Position numbers and translations under genes: made by a program. The notes beneath the pieces were generated by a model. It was not told where the DNA came from. It searched no databases and was given only the letters and a program-made list of their open reading frames with translations. Below are positions 10,222-19,553 of a DNA stretch of 64,000 nt, one piece after another (the first letter of the stretch is position 1; each line of letters begins with the position of its first letter). The DNA comes from JAICYJ01 sp963766445 (GTDB lineage Bacteria > Actinomycetota > Thermoleophilia > Gaiellales > JAICJC01), in assembly GCA_963766445.1 (NCBI GenBank), contig CAVXZW010000012.1:62001-126000 (forward strand). Direction: 5' to 3'.

Positions 10222-10650
10222 CTACTCGATGGGCCCGGCATCCGGCTCAGCCGGGAGCGGCTCCACCGGCAGGCCAGCCGCCGACCAGGCCTCGAAGCCG
10301 CCGACCATGTCGGTGGCGCGGTCGAATCCGAGCCGCTGTAGGGTGGCGGCCGCGAGGCTCGAGGAGTACCCCTGCTGGCACATCACGATCACCGGGCCGG
10401 AGTAGGCGGCGAACCGCTCGTCGTACCAGGCCGAGCTGGGATCGACCCGCCACTCGAGCACGTTTCGGTGCACCCGGATGGAGCCCGGCACGATTCCACC
10501 GGCGACGCGCTGCTCGTGGCTGCGGGTGTCGACGATCACGCCGCCCGCCCGCACGGCTTCCTCGGCCTGGTGCGGATCCAGCCGCCGCAGCAGCAGCCGT
10601 TCCTGGTCGAGCAGTCGGTCGATCGGGCTGGGCGTGGTCTCGTCGGTCAT
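10222..10650 (-). CDS. Rhodanese-domain sulfurtransferase
   Basis: Single rhodanese domain, 142 residues. The active-site loop is CQQGYSS with Cys91 as the likely persulfide carrier. Upstream are IVDTRSHEQR and the conserved GSIRVHRN region, and GGFEAWSAAGLP closes the domain. The six-residue loop after Cys suits thiosulfate-type sulfurtransferases rather than Cdc25/arsenate relatives. Its start overlaps the sua5 stop by 4 bases (ATGA). The substrate is unknown. A link to sulfur transfer for tRNA modification is only suggested by the neighbouring sua5. Confidence 0.85.
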   Translation of the reverse strand: MTDETTPSPIDRLLDQERLLLRRLDPHQAEEAVRAGGVIVDTRSHEQRVAGGIVPGSIRVHRNVLEWRVDPSSAWYDERFAAYSGPVIVMCQQGYSSSLAAATLQRLGFDRATDMVGGFEAWSAAGLPVEPLPAEPDAGPIE

Positions 10651-11245
10651 CGCATCAGCTCCAGTGCGCGTTCCAGGCCGGGGCCCTCACGAAGGACGCG
10701 CGGCTCCAGGCCTGTGATGTCGATCACCGAGGACGGTACGCCGCCGAGCGGGCCGGCGTCCACCTCGAAGTGCGGCCGCCGCGCGGAGCTGCTCCGGCAC
10801 CTGGTCGAGCCGGGACGGATCGGGGCCACCGCGCAGGTTGGCGCTGGTCATGAGCAGGCCGCCGGCCCCGTCGGCGAGGTCGGCGACGCCCGGGTCGAGC
10901 AGCGGCACGCGCAGGCCGATCCGCTCGGGCGCGTCGCCGCAGAGATGGGCCAGGCGGCCGGCCGGGTTGGGCACGATCAGCGTGTAGGGGCCGGGCAGCA
11001 GCGCCCGGCAGACGGCGGCGGCGTGAGAGCCCATCTCCGGCAGCAGCTCCAGCAGGGCCGGCACCGAGCCCAGCACCGCGGCCGTCGCCTGGGTCGCGCG
11101 GCCGCTGCTTGAGCGCGTACAGGCGCCCGCAGGCGTCGACATCGGCGGCGGCACAGGCGATCCCGTAGACCGTGTCGGTCGGCAGCAGCGCCAGGCCGCC
11201 GCCGGCCAGCAGCTGCGCCGCATCGGCCGGCACGACTACCGCCAC
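10647..11245 (-). CDS. Threonylcarbamoyl-AMP synthase, Sua5/YrdC/YwlC (two frameshifts)
   Basis: The enzyme makes threonylcarbamoyl-AMP from Thr, bicarbonate and ATP for t6A37 of ANN-decoding tRNAs. Three frames are needed to read it: LLPTDTVYGIACAA then LYALKQRP; after an extra base near 11099, AVLGSVPALLELLPEM, PYTLIVPN and MTSANLRGG; after another near 10778, HFEVDAGPLGGVPSSVID to the C-terminus. All conserved blocks (PTDTVYG, KxR, TSAN, SS) are present, so the gene is probably intact in the cell. It overlaps the prmC end; GTG 11245 or 11233 may be the start. The corrected length of about 198 residues fits a YrdC-only protein. Confidence 0.85.
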
Positions 11246-12074
11246 GGCGCCCACACCACCCGCTCGATGCCGGCCAGGTCGGAATCGATCCCCGCCTGTC
11301 CATATCCGGCGGCGGCGAGCTCGGCGACCAGCGCCGGCGCCTGGCCGCTGCCGCACTCGAGCGCCAGGCTGCCGCCGTCCACCAGCCGCCGCGCGGCCTC
11401 GGGCAGCAGCCGCCGGTAGACCTCGAGGCCGTCCCGGCCGGCCACGGTGGACAGCCGCGGCTCGTGCTCGGCCACCTCCGGCTCCAGGTCGGCCATCTCC
11501 CGCTCCGACACGTACGGCGGGTTCGAGACGACCAGGCGGAAGCCGTCGCCGGGTACCTGCGCGAGCAGGTCGGAGAGGTGCAGCTCGACGTCCAGGCCCA
11601 GCCGCGCGGCATTGGCGGCGGCCACGTCGAGCGCATCCTGGGAGATGTCGCAGGCGACCACCTCAGCGTCCGGACGCTCGGACTTAAGCGACAGCGCGAT
11701 CGCGCCGGAGCCGGTGCCGACGTCGACGAGCCGCGGGCGCTCGACGCCCTCCAGCAGCTCCAGGCAGCGGTCGACGAGCAGCTCCGTCTCGGGCCGCGGC
11801 ACCAGCACGCGCGCATCGACCGCGAGATCGAGGCCGCGAAAGCCCCAGCTGCCGATCACGTAGGCCACCGGCTCGCGCTGGCCGCGCCGCCGCACCAGCT
11901 CCCGGCAGGCGGCCAGCTCGTCGTCGTCGAGCGGGCGCTCGAACTGGGTATACAGCTCGACCCGGGACAGGCCGAGGCCGTACGCCAGCAGCAGCTCGGC
12001 GTCGAGGCGCGGGGTCGGGCTGCCGTGCTGCTCGAGGTAGCCGGTGGAGCGGCGGAGCACCTCCGCCAGGGTGA

Positions 12075-12078
<4 letters not shown>
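11236..12078 (-). CDS. prmC: Release-factor glutamine methyltransferase
   Basis: PrmC (HemK) methylates the Gln of the GGQ motif in RF1 and RF2 using S-adenosylmethionine. The 280-residue protein has the N-terminal helical domain, the SAM-binding VDVGTGSGAIAL at 118-129, and the glutamine-binding NPPY at 186-189. Its ATG overlaps the stop of prfA, its substrate gene, by 4 bases. This is the classical prfA-prmC pairing. Confidence 0.95.
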
Positions 12079-13142
<1,064 letters not shown>

Positions 13143-13169
13143 GGTGGAATGGAGGATACCGAGCGGGGA

Positions 13170-14090
13170 CTACGCCATGACTTCGACGCGGCTCACGCCG
13201 CGCTCGGCCTGCGACCGCTCCTCCGCCGCCAGCACGTCGCGGAGGGCGTTGATCGAGACCTCGACCTGGTCGAGCGTCGGCTCGCGCGTGGTCAGCGATT
13301 GCAGCCACAGCCCCGGCGCCAGCAGCTTGCGGACGATCGGGTTGTCCGGGTGCCGGGCGCCGAAGCGGATCAGCTCGTAGGCGAGCCCGGCGATGACGGG
13401 CAACAGCAGCACCCGCGACGCGATCAGGACCGGCCACGCCGGCCGGCCCACCAGCGCGAACACGAACACGGCGATCACCATTACCCACAGCAGGAAGGCG
13501 GTCCCGCAGCGCAGGTGGATCTTGGAGTAGGTCTGGACGCGCTCGGGCGTCAGCTCGGCGCCGTCCTCGTAGGCGTTGATCGCCTTGTGCTCGGCCGCGT
13601 GGTACTGGAAGACGCGGTTCAGGTCGGGGATCAGGCCGATTACGTAGAGGTAGCCGATCAGCAGCGACACGCGGATCACGCCCTCGACCAGCACGAACAG
13701 GATCGTGTTGTGGATCGGCAGCAGCTCGGTCAGGATCGCCGGCGAGACCTTGAACACGATCACGGTGAAGCCGATCGCCACCGCGAAGGCGAAGATCATC
13801 TGGCCGCGGGTTATCTCGCCGGTGGGCTGGCCGTCATCGCCCTCCTCGATGGACGCGACGCTGGCCGAGATGGCGAGTGCGCGAAAGCCGATGGCCAGCG
13901 ACTCGCCCAGCGCAACGACGCCGCGGATCACGGGCAGCCGCAGCCAGCGGCGGTGCGATGCGGGGCTGGTGACGGGGTTCGAGACGCACGAGACGCCGCC
14001 GTCCGGCCGCCGCACTGCGACGGACCACGACGACGGTGTGCGCATCATCACGCCTTCGAGAACCGCCTGACCACCGACATTCGCGCTCAT
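13170..14090 (-). CDS. DUF1385 membrane protein
   Basis: This conserved protein of unknown function starts with the DUF1385 hallmark VGGQAVLEGVMMRTP. It also carries the family hallmark YHAAEHKAINAYEDG, a His/Glu-rich motif on the cytoplasmic side, followed by SKIHLRCGTAFL and RHPDNPIVRKLL. Five or so membrane helices are evident. DUF1385 proteins commonly lie between rpmE and prfA, as here. The ATG at 14090 puts the hallmark at the N-terminus, and an ATG at 14102 is an alternative. Confidence 0.85.
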   Translation of the reverse strand: MSANVGGQAVLEGVMMRTPSSWSVAVRRPDGGVSCVSNPVTSPASHRRWLRLPVIRGVVALGESLAIGFRALAISASVASIEEGDDGQPTGEITRGQMIFAFAVAIGFTVIVFKVSPAILTELLPIHNTILFVLVEGVIRVSLLIGYLYVIGLIPDLNRVFQYHAAEHKAINAYEDGAELTPERVQTYSKIHLRCGTAFLLWVMVIAVFVFALVGRPAWPVLIASRVLLLPVIAGLAYELIRFGARHPDNPIVRKLLAPGLWLQSLTTREPTLDQVEVSINALRDVLAAEERSQAERGVSRVEVMA

Positions 14091-14145
14091 CTTCGCAATC
14101 ATTGTCGGCACGACGCGGGCGCGCAATGAGCGCCGGCGTTACGTG

Positions 14146-14352
14146 CTATGAGGAGGAGCGAGCCTGGCGGCGGCGGAAGCGCTCCACGCGACCGCCCGTG
14201 TCCACCAGCTTCTGCTTGCCGGTGTAGAACGGATGGCACTCGGAGCAGATCTCGACCGACAGCTCGGGCTTGGTCGAACGCGTCAGAAACTCGTTGCCGC
14301 ACGAGCAGTGCACCCGGGCGACCACATATTCGGGATGGATCTCAGTCTTCAT
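14146..14352 (-). CDS. rpmE: 50S ribosomal protein L31, zinc-binding form
   Basis: The 68-residue protein begins MKTEIHPEY and has the four zinc-ligand positions HCSC and CSEC of the C+ form of L31, then HPFYTGKQKLVDTGGRVERF. The zinc form is normally the housekeeping copy and is replaced by a Cys-free paralogue when zinc is scarce. No paralogue is in this window. The ATG at 14352 was chosen over upstream starts because the protein then matches the family exactly and a TACAGT -10 box lies 6 bases before it. Confidence 0.96.
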   Translation of the reverse strand: MKTEIHPEYVVARVHCSCGNEFLTRSTKPELSVEICSECHPFYTGKQKLVDTGGRVERFRRRQARSSS

Positions 14353-14356
14353 ACGT

Positions 14357-15388
14357 TCACTGTAGCAGCGGCTGCAAGCGCTCCACGGCGGCCGAAACGG
14401 CCTCCTCGCCGGCATCCAGATGGGTCACGAAACGCACGGTGCGAGGGCTGAGATCGGCACACAGCACGCCGGCCGCCGCCATCTCGGCGACCAGCGCCGC
14501 CGCGTTCTCGCCGGCCGGGACGGCGCCGAACACGATGTTGGTCTCGACGCTCTCGGGGTCGACCTGCAGGCGACGGGAGCCGGCCAGACCCTGGGCCAGC
14601 GCGCGGGCATTTGCGTGGTCGTCTGCCAGGCGGTCGACGTGGTGGCGGACGGCATGCAGGGCGCCCGCGGCGATGATGCCGGCCTGTCGCATGCCTCCGC
14701 CCAGCAGTTTGCGGTTGCGGCGGGCGGTCTCGATCAGGCCGGCGTCTCCGACGACGGCCGACCCGACGGGCGCTCCCAGGCCCTTCGAGAAGCAGACCGA
14801 GACGGAGTCGACGTCGCGCACGATCCGGGCGGGATCGCTGCGGGAGGCGACGGCGGCGTTCCAGAGCCGGGCGCCGTCCATGTGCAGGCGCATGCCGCGC
14901 TCGTGGGCGAACGCGGCGATGGCGTCGATCCGATCCTGCGGGAAGATCAGGCCGCCCTGCTCGCCGATGGTGTTCTCGATGCAGATCAGGTGCTGGCGGG
15001 CGTGGTGCTCGTCGGCCGGGTCGCGCAACCACGGCTCCAGCTGATCCGGGCCGGGCAGGCCGCGCTCGCCGGCGATCATGCGTGTCTGCACGCTCGACAA
15101 CACCGCGACGCCGCCGGCCTCGTGGACGATCACGTGGGCCAGCTCGTGCACCAGGATCTCGTCGCCGGGCCTGGTCTGGCAACGGATCGCGATCTGGTTG
15201 CCCATCGTGCCGGAGGGGACGTAGAGGGCCGCCTCCTTGCCGAGCATGGCCGCCACCTCACGCTCGAGCTCGATCACCGTGGGGTCGTCGCCCCAGACGT
15301 CGTCGCCGACCTCCGCGGTCGCCATCGCCTCGCGCATGGCGGGGGTGGGACGGGTGACGGTGTCGGAGCGGAGGTCGATCGGCTGCAT
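14357..15388 (-). CDS. Low-specificity L-threonine aldolase
   Basis: This PLP enzyme cleaves L-threonine or L-allo-threonine to glycine and acetaldehyde. The 343-residue protein has the family start IDLRSDTVTRPTPAMREAM, the conserved GDDVWGDDPTV, HMDGARLWNAAV, and the PLP lysine Lys202 in VCFSKGLGAPVGS. It ends 5 bases before rpmE and is divergent from a small zinc-ribbon gene. A TACGCT box lies 8 bases before the ATG. Glycine supply together with glyA in the same block is a plausible role. Confidence 0.92.
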   Translation of the reverse strand: MQPIDLRSDTVTRPTPAMREAMATAEVGDDVWGDDPTVIELEREVAAMLGKEAALYVPSGTMGNQIAIRCQTRPGDEILVHELAHVIVHEAGGVAVLSSVQTRMIAGERGLPGPDQLEPWLRDPADEHHARQHLICIENTIGEQGGLIFPQDRIDAIAAFAHERGMRLHMDGARLWNAAVASRSDPARIVRDVDSVSVCFSKGLGAPVGSAVVGDAGLIETARRNRKLLGGGMRQAGIIAAGALHAVRHHVDRLADDHANARALAQGLAGSRRLQVDPESVETNIVFGAVPAGENAAALVAEMAAAGVLCADLSPRTVRFVTHLDAGEEAVSAAVERLQPLLQ

Positions 15389-15412
15389 GGCGCTGGAGCG
15401 TATCCTCTCCGC

Positions 15413-15586
15413 ATGGCGCTTGAGATGCGAGCCGTCTGCGAGTGGTGCGACACGTCGCTGGGGCACGGCGACGACGCCCGGATCTGCAGCTTCGAGTGCA
15501 CGTTCTGCCCGGACTGCGCCGAGCAGATGCAGCACACGTGCCCGAACTGCGGCGGCGAGCTGGTGGCGCGGCCGCGGCGGCGGTAG
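15413..15586 (+). CDS. DUF1272 zinc-ribbon protein
   Basis: The 57-residue protein contains eight cysteines in the pattern CEWCDTS, ARICSFECTFCPDCAEQM, CPNCGGEL, which is the whole DUF1272 domain. Such proteins probably bind zinc and their function is unknown. The start at 15413 follows a TATCCT box by 6 bases, with no ribosome-binding site, so the mRNA is probably leaderless. A much longer upstream extension of the frame is an antisense shadow of the threonine aldolase and is rejected. Confidence 0.85.
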   Translation: MALEMRAVCEWCDTSLGHGDDARICSFECTFCPDCAEQMQHTCPNCGGELVARPRRR

Positions 15587-15625
15587 CCGCGCATCCGCCG
15601 AGCGGGCTCGGGTAGCATCGCCGGC

Positions 15626-17329
15626 ATGGCAGCACGGCGCCCGAGCGCATACCCACCCCCGGTCAAGGTGGGCGAGTTCGTCCAGGCTCCGGAGGCGGAG
15701 GAAGACGAGCGCATCGACGTGGGCGTGGTCTTCGTCGGGGCCGGGCCGGCCGGGCTGGCGGGAGCGATCCGGCTGGGACAGCTGCTGGGCGAGGACCCGG
15801 CGACGGCGGAGCGGCTGGGCGAGACGCCGATCGCGGTGCTGGACAAGGGACGGGTGGTGGGAGCGCACCTGCTGTCGGGTGCGGTGGTGAACCCGTCGGC
15901 GCTGCGAGACCTGCTGCCGGGCGAGGACGTGGCGGCGCTGCCGGGCTGTTTCGGGCCGGTCACGAAGGAAGCCGTCTACCTGATGAGCAAGTCGTTCGAG
16001 GTGCGGATCCCGACGCCGCCGCCGTTCCACAACAAGGGCAACCTGGTGTTCTCACTGTCGCGGCTAGGACGGCACATGGCGGAGCTGGCGGAGGAGCTGG
16101 GAGCGATGGTGCTGCCGGAGACGGACGCACAGCGGCTGCTGGTGGCGGACGGGGCGGTGCGCGGTGTCAAGACAGGCGACAAGGGGCTGGGGCGCGAGGG
16201 CGAGCCGCTCGGGTCGTACGAGCCGGGCGTCGAGGTGCACGCTCAGGCGACGGTGTTGTCAGAGGGGACGCAGGGGCACCTGGCGCGGGCGGCGATGGAG
16301 CAGTTCGGGCTGAGGGGCGAGTTCCCGCAGGCGTGGAGCCTGGGCGTGAAGGAGGTGTGGCGGGTGGCGAAGCCGCTCGACCACGTGATCCACACGCTGG
16401 GCTGGCCGTTTCGGACGACGCGGAAGGATCGCGAGATCGGGGGCAGCTTCATCTACCCGATGGGGCCGGACATGGTGGCGATCGGGTTGGTGCTGGGGCT
16501 GGACTACCGTGACTCGACGCTGTCGGTGCACGACTCGCTGCAGCTGTTCAAGACGCACCCGATGGTGCGGCAGCTGCTGGAGGGTGGCGAGCGGATCGGG
16601 TGGGGCGCGAAGACGATCCCGGAGGGCGGGTTCCTGGCGCTGCCGTCGAGCCTGTCGATGCCCGGGGCGGTACTGACGGGAGACAGCGCCGGGTTCGTGA
16701 ACGTGCCCAAGCTGAAGGGGATCCACTACGCGATGCGGTCGGGGATGCTGGCGGCGGAGGCGATCTACGAGCAGCTGAAGGCGGGGCAGGATCTGTCGGC
16801 GCCGGGCGCGCTGGCGGGGTACGACCAGCGGGTGCAGTCGAGCCACATCTGGAGCGACCTCAAGAAGGTGAGGAACATGCGCCAGGCGCTGGGCAAGGGG
16901 TTTGCGGTGGGCGGGCCGATCGGCGGGCTGATGGACATCAGCCGCGGCGCGCTGCCGCCGGGCAACTGGAAGTTCCACGGCGACGCGGAGGCGGCGGTCG
17001 AGCCGCATCCGGGCAAGCGGGTGTACCCGGCGCCGGACGGGAAGCTCACGTTCGACAAGCTCTCGAGCGTGTTCCTTTCGGGCAACCGCAGCAGGGACGA
17101 CCAGCCGAACCACATCCGCATCCAGGAGAACGTGCCGCGCGAGGTGGCCGAGGCGTGGGTGGCGATGTGTCCGGCGGCGGTCTACGAGATCGGGCGTGAC
17201 GACGGCGGGCCCACCGTGCATCTGAAGTTGGCGCCGTCGAACTGCGTGCAGTGCGGGGCGATCACCGCCAAGGGTGGCCGGCTGACGCCGCCCGAGGGCG
17301 GCAGCGGCCCCGAGTACTCGAACATGTAG
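15626..17329 (+). CDS. Electron-transfer flavoprotein:ubiquinone oxidoreductase (ETF-QO-like)
   Basis: ETF-QO takes electrons from reduced ETF and passes them to the membrane quinone pool. The 567-residue protein has the FAD-binding VFVGAGPAGLAGAIRL, a GDSAGFVNVPKLKGIHYAM region typical of ETF-QO, and the C-terminal iron-sulfur module. Three expected cysteines are seen (Cys515 in MCPAAVYE, Cys540 and Cys543 in NCVQC), but the fourth position of the usual CxxCxxC run, residue 546, is Ile (CGAI). etfB and etfA lie 1.3-3 kb away, supporting the role. A TAGCAT box 7 bases before the ATG suggests a leaderless mRNA. Confidence 0.9.
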   Translation: MAARRPSAYPPPVKVGEFVQAPEAEEDERIDVGVVFVGAGPAGLAGAIRLGQLLGEDPATAERLGETPIAVLDKGRVVGAHLLSGAVVNPSALRDLLPGEDVAALPGCFGPVTKEAVYLMSKSFEVRIPTPPPFHNKGNLVFSLSRLGRHMAELAEELGAMVLPETDAQRLLVADGAVRGVKTGDKGLGREGEPLGSYEPGVEVHAQATVLSEGTQGHLARAAMEQFGLRGEFPQAWSLGVKEVWRVAKPLDHVIHTLGWPFRTTRKDREIGGSFIYPMGPDMVAIGLVLGLDYRDSTLSVHDSLQLFKTHPMVRQLLEGGERIGWGAKTIPEGGFLALPSSLSMPGAVLTGDSAGFVNVPKLKGIHYAMRSGMLAAEAIYEQLKAGQDLSAPGALAGYDQRVQSSHIWSDLKKVRNMRQALGKGFAVGGPIGGLMDISRGALPPGNWKFHGDAEAAVEPHPGKRVYPAPDGKLTFDKLSSVFLSGNRSRDDQPNHIRIQENVPREVAEAWVAMCPAAVYEIGRDDGGPTVHLKLAPSNCVQCGAITAKGGRLTPPEGGSGPEYSNM

Positions 17330-17352
17330 CGGTAGCCGCGCGCAACGACTGC

Positions 17353-17389
17353 CACGAATGCAACACTGGTGCCAGGCGCAGGTGTTGCG
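17353..17389. repeat. Palindromic intergenic repeat, family 1, copy 1
   Basis: A 37-base unit (cacgaatgcaacac... ...aggtgttgcg) that recurs at 17515-17551 with one mismatch. The core at 17360-17388 is a 29-base hairpin with arms GCAACAC and GTGTTGC and an inner stem. It sits after the ETF-QO gene and before a convergent GNAT gene, the usual place for REP-like elements. Confidence 0.7.
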
Positions 17390-17514
17390 CCGACCGGTTG
17401 CAACCGCGTCGCAGCGCGGTTCACGAGGGTGTGGCGTAGGCGCAACGGGAGCTGTCACCACTTTTCGCCGGATCTGGCTATGCAGGCGGGCTTCCGCCGT
17501 GTTGCATCGCCTGT

Positions 17515-17551
17515 CACGAATGCAACACCGGTGCCAGGCGCAGGTGTTGCG
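17515..17551. repeat. Palindromic intergenic repeat, family 1, copy 2
   Basis: Second direct copy of the unit at 17353-17389, 162 bases further on. The core hairpin is 17522-17550 with arms GCAACACC and GGTGTTGC. The single mismatch to copy 1 (t to c) changes a G-T pair to a G-C pair, which keeps the stem and suggests selection on structure. The 233-bp gap between ETF-QO and the acetyltransferase otherwise holds no gene that I can support. Confidence 0.7.
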
Positions 17552-17562
17552 TCACCGCGGCG

Positions 17563-18111
17563 TTACGCGGCCGTGACCGGCGCGTCCAGCCAGCCCACGA
17601 GCTGGAACCAGTGCGGCTCGGGCAGCGGGTTCTGCTCGACGCGCATACCCAGCCGCCGCATGACTGCGATCGACGCCAGGTTGTCGCGCTCGGTGGTAGC
17701 GACGATCCGGGCCAGTCCCAACTCGGCGAAGCCGTGGTCGATCACGGCCCGCGCTGCCTCGGTGGCGTAGCCGTTGCCGCGGTGCTCGGGCGCGACCGCC
17801 CAGTACAGCCCGACCTCGGGTCGCAGACGGTCGGCCGGCCCGATCGCGCCGCCGAAGCCCGGCAGCTGGGCGAACGGCCCCATCGAGGGCACGACCCCGA
17901 CCATCCCCACCAGTTCGCCGCCGTCGCGGAGGCAGATCGCGCGCTCGCCGTACGGCGGCTGGAGCAGCGCCTCGAGCTGACCATAGGTGGCCGCGGTCCA
18001 CTCCAGCCAGCCCGGGTGCGGCTCGCCGGACACCGAGCGCACCGCGTCGGCGTCCCCCACAGACAGCGGGCGCACCCGCAGCCGTTCCGTCTCGAGCACT
18101 GGCAGCCTCAC
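17563..18111 (-). CDS. GNAT acetyltransferase, RimJ/RimL type
   Basis: Acetyl-CoA-dependent N-acetyltransferase of 182 residues. The N-terminal LETERLRVRPL is typical of the RimJ/RimL group, the acetyl-CoA loop is seen as APEHRGNGYATEA, and the C-terminal NLASIAVMRRLGM is the conserved last motif. The substrate may be a protein N-terminus or a small molecule; the sequence does not decide. The start is a GTG 7 bases after a TAGCCT box, suggesting a leaderless mRNA. Confidence 0.85.
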   Translation of the reverse strand: MRLPVLETERLRVRPLSVGDADAVRSVSGEPHPGWLEWTAATYGQLEALLQPPYGERAICLRDGGELVGMVGVVPSMGPFAQLPGFGGAIGPADRLRPEVGLYWAVAPEHRGNGYATEAARAVIDHGFAELGLARIVATTERDNLASIAVMRRLGMRVEQNPLPEPHWFQLVGWLDAPVTAA

Positions 18112-18121
18112 GGCGGCGAGG

Positions 18122-18559
18122 CTACCCGGTCTCGGCCCAGTCTCGCTCCAGGTCGACCACCACGTGCGTGATCGGCACGTCGAACTTCTCCTCGGCCCGC
18201 TCGACCGTCTTCTTCTCGAGCCAGTTCGACCGCTCCCGCGGGTGCGTCGAGATCACGATCTCGTCGGCGTCGAACTCGAACAGCGCATCCTCGATCGCCC
18301 GTACCGGGTCGCTGTCGCCCACCGCCCCGCGCGCCTGGATGCCGCTCGCCTGCAGGTGCTCGATCGATTCGGCCAGCCGCTGCTCCGCGCCCTCGCGCGC
18401 CTTGTCCACGTCCGCGAACAGGTGCCGCAGCCGCGTGTTCAGGGCCGGCGCGACGACCAGCACCTCGGCCCCGTCGGCCGCGCGAGCGCGCAGGTCATCG
18501 AGCAGCTCGCGTCCGGCCACGGTCTCGTTGGCGACCACAAGAATCCGCCGTTCGGCCAT
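18122..18559 (-). CDS. Universal-stress-protein-like nucleotide-binding protein
   Basis: A 145-residue protein with a UspA-like Rossmann fold: the N-terminal RRILVVANETVAG, a central acidic and helical region (DVDKAREGAEQRL), and EIVISTHPRERSNWLEKKTVERA, where USP family proteins carry the G-x2-G-x9-G-S ATP loop. That loop is not conserved, so ATP binding is doubtful. It lies between a GNAT gene and etfA on the same strand and has a TAGTGT box 6 bases before its ATG. Function unknown. Confidence 0.6.
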   Translation of the reverse strand: MAERRILVVANETVAGRELLDDLRARAADGAEVLVVAPALNTRLRHLFADVDKAREGAEQRLAESIEHLQASGIQARGAVGDSDPVRAIEDALFEFDADEIVISTHPRERSNWLEKKTVERAEEKFDVPITHVVVDLERDWAETG

Positions 18560-18602
18560 GGCCGGACACTAGCGCACGATCGTGACGATCGCAGCTAACC
18601 CG

Positions 18603-19553
18603 CTACCGCGCGGCCAGCGCCTCCGTCAGCTTCGGCATCACCGTCAGCACATCCCCGACCACGCCCAGGTCGGCGAACTCGAAGATGGGCGCGTTCACGT
18701 CCTTGTTGATCGCCACGATCACGCCGGCGTTGGCCATCCCCACCTTGTGCTGGATCGCCCCCGAGATGCCGCAGGCGACGTAGAGCTTGGGCGACACCGT
18801 CTTGCCGGTCTGCCCCACCTGCATCGAGTACGAGGTCCAGCCCGCGTCGACCACGGCCCGCGTCGCCGCCACCTCACCGCCCAGCGCCTTGGCCAGCTGC
18901 TCCACCACCGGGATGTTCTCCGGCCCGCCGATGCCGCGGCCGAACGCCACCAGCACGTCCGCCTCGGTGATGTCGACCCCGCCCGTCTCGGCCTGTTCGC
19001 GTCCGGCCATGCGCGCCGCCGACGACCAGTCCTGCACCGTCACCGCCACCCGCTCAACCGGCGCCGCGCCGGTCCCGGTCGGCTCCGATGCGAACGCGTT
19101 CGCGCGCCCCAGGATGATCGCCGGAGACGACGCAAAGGTCGACTCGACCATCACGGTGTCGCCCAGCGCCGGTCGCACCGCGACCGCGCCGCCGTCGCCC
19201 AGCGTGAAGTCGGTCGTCTCGCAGTTGATGCCCGAGCCCACCCGCGCCGCCAGCCCGGCGGCCACGTCGGCCGAGACGACGCCGGCGCCGAACAGCACCG
19301 CGTCGGCCTCCCGCGCGTGCGGCTCCAGCGCATCCACCAGCGGCTGCGGCAGCCCCGCCAGCGCCGCGTCGTCGGCAACCAGCACCTCGGACGCGCCGTA
19401 CGCGCCCAGGCCGCCCGCCCAGGCGTCGTCGATGCCGGAGCCGCCCACGAACGCGGTCACCTCGCCGCCCAGCGACGCGGCCTTCGCCAGCACGCCCAGG
19501 CTGTTCGGGTTGAACGCGCCCTCGTCGTGATCCATGAACACGATCGTCGCCAT
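18603..19553 (-). CDS. etfA: Electron-transfer flavoprotein alpha subunit
   Basis: EtfA holds the FAD of the heterodimeric ETF that receives electrons from acyl-CoA dehydrogenases. The 316-residue protein has the C-terminal FAD domain with VGQTGKTVSPKLYVACGISGAIQH and NKDVNAPIFEFADLGVVGD, both hallmarks of the family. It follows etfB immediately (etfB stop and etfA ATG adjoin), in the same operon as enoyl-CoA hydratase and the mutase genes. Confidence 0.96.
   Translation of the reverse strand: MATIVFMDHDEGAFNPNSLGVLAKAASLGGEVTAFVGGSGIDDAWAGGLGAYGASEVLVADDAALAGLPQPLVDALEPHAREADAVLFGAGVVSADVAAGLAARVGSGINCETTDFTLGDGGAVAVRPALGDTVMVESTFASSPAIILGRANAFASEPTGTGAAPVERVAVTVQDWSSAARMAGREQAETGGVDITEADVLVAFGRGIGGPENIPVVEQLAKALGGEVAATRAVVDAGWTSYSMQVGQTGKTVSPKLYVACGISGAIQHKVGMANAGVIVAINKDVNAPIFEFADLGVVGDVLTVMPKLTEALAAR

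Noticed and set aside
17353..17551. Possible CRISPR array
   Set aside because: Only two similar units occur with one 125-base interval, and the units are hairpins; no spacer series or cas genes are present.
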